A DNA stretch of 5,286 nucleotides from Lachnospiraceae bacterium (GTDB lineage: Bacteria > Bacillota_A > Clostridia > Lachnospirales > Lachnospiraceae), in the NCBI GenBank assembly GCA_003446335.1, contig DMAZ01000007.1, positions 1 through 5,286 on the forward strand, read 5' to 3'. Below the pieces are notes generated by a model that saw only the letters and a program-made list of their open reading frames with translations, did not search any database and was not told where the DNA came from. Positions 5,004-5,286 of this stretch are shown in pieces. The translations under genes were made by a program, and so were the position numbers. The first letter of the stretch is position 1. Every line of letters begins with the position of its first letter.

Positions 5004-5286
5004 TGAGCAGAAAAAACGATACAAACGAATCTAAAAACAAGCACAGAAGGATCGGCAGAATTATTCTGCTGATCCTTCTGATATTATCGGTCATTGCCTT
5101 TTATACAATACCTTCGTTCAGGCAGAAACTTACACAGATACTGATGCTGTTCAGATCCGCAAGCGTTGAAAACATCATCGGTTTTATCCGCTCATACGGA
5201 CCCTACGCGGCTGTGATATCTTTCTTTCTGATGGTATTCCAGTCGGTTGCGGCACCGCTCCCGGCTTTTCTTATTACTTTTGCCAA
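5003..5286 (+). CDS. TVP38/TMEM64 family membrane protein, N-terminal part (3' end outside window)
   Basis: The start codon ATG overlaps the last base of the preceding stop (TAATG), with AGGA at 4990-4993 nine bases upstream, which suggests translational coupling. The 94 visible codons give a polar, basic N-terminus (MSRKNDTNESKNKHRR), a first transmembrane helix rich in I/L (about residues 18-36), a short amphipathic stretch, then IIGFIRSYGPYAAVISFF (58-75) and VFQSVAAPLPAFLITFA (78-94). The last part matches the family's conserved YGPxA...PLPAFL region at the start of the DedA/TVP38 core. The protein should be an integral inner-membrane protein; superfamily members affect lipid distribution or transport, but the substrate here is unknown. 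Pairing with a surface rhodanese lipoprotein suggests that the two act together at the membrane. A long inverted repeat lies within codons 14-26. A start downstream of it, at M48 for example, would lose the first helix and is less likely. Confidence 0.85.
   Translation, partial: MSRKNDTNESKNKHRRIGRIILLILLILSVIAFYTIPSFRQKLTQILMLFRSASVENIIGFIRSYGPYAAVISFFLMVFQSVAAPLPAFLITFA
5044..5080 (+). repeat. 37-base near-perfect inverted repeat inside the 5' coding region of the second TVP38 gene
   Basis: The left arm CAGAAGGATCGGCAGAAT (5044-5061) and the right arm (5063-5080) are complementary at 17 of 18 positions around T5062. The exception is G5054 against T5070, a G:U pair in RNA. A realistic RNA hairpin would have about 16 pairs and a five-base loop, with a GC-containing stem. 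On the + strand it is followed by ATATTATCGG, with no U-run. On the - strand the arm is followed by TGC and then TTGTTTTT, so it resembles an intrinsic terminator for leftward transcripts only. It encodes part of the first transmembrane helix. Confidence 0.75.

Noticed and set aside
1..5286. Mobile elements, CRISPR arrays, tRNA or rRNA genes
   Set aside because: No transposase or integrase frame, no spaced direct repeats and no tRNA-like cloverleaf were seen. The dense co-directional genes leave only one gap of 118 bases.

Overview
The window looks like part of a chromosomal gene cluster from an anaerobic Bacillota, probably a clostridial lineage. This is an inference from strong AGGAGG-type ribosome binding sites, moderate GC content, frequent AGA/AGG/ATA codons, a cysteine-rich HdrB-type iron-sulfur protein and a lipoprotein-anchored rhodanese. 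All supportable genes are on the + strand, packed tightly. The only real intergenic gap is the 118-base AT-rich stretch at 3956-4073.

Region 1 (1-3955) reads as one operon: the 3' end of a TVP38/TMEM64 membrane protein; an (Fe-S)-binding protein with two ferredoxin clusters and two CCG domains; a natural fusion of two glycosyltransferase families (DUF2064/TIGR04282 type, then GT2/TIGR04283 type); an APH/choline-kinase-like phosphotransferase with a rewritten catalytic loop; and an ArsR-type repressor as the last gene. Region 2 (3956-4073) is a regulatory gap. It holds a 30-bp imperfect palindrome (13 of 15 pairs match), a consensus TATAAT box, a second dyad or RNA hairpin, and a strong Shine-Dalgarno. 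Region 3 (4074-5286, running off the end) starts a second operon: a secreted tandem-rhodanese lipoprotein and, overlapping it by one base, a second TVP38/TMEM64 protein that is cut by the window edge.

The two glycosyltransferase families are known from neighbourhoods of the radical SAM/selenodomain protein and are now commonly labelled arsenosugar-biosynthesis glycosyltransferases. Together with a thiol-bearing ArsR, a persulfide-type sulfurtransferase and two TVP38 membrane proteins, this suggests a metalloid (arsenic or selenium) or thiol-responsive modification/detoxification locus. No ArsM, ArsS, ArsB/Acr3 or ArsC is present here, so the substrate is not established. The likely division of labour is: ArsR senses the metalloid or thiol stress; the Fe-S protein supplies reducing power or disulfide/persulfide chemistry; the fused glycosyltransferase and the kinase build or modify a sugar- or lipid-linked product; and the membrane proteins and the surface rhodanese act at the envelope.

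The most striking unexplained structure is a near-perfect 37-base inverted repeat (18-nt arms, one G:U pair, one-base centre) inside the first codons of the second TVP38 gene.
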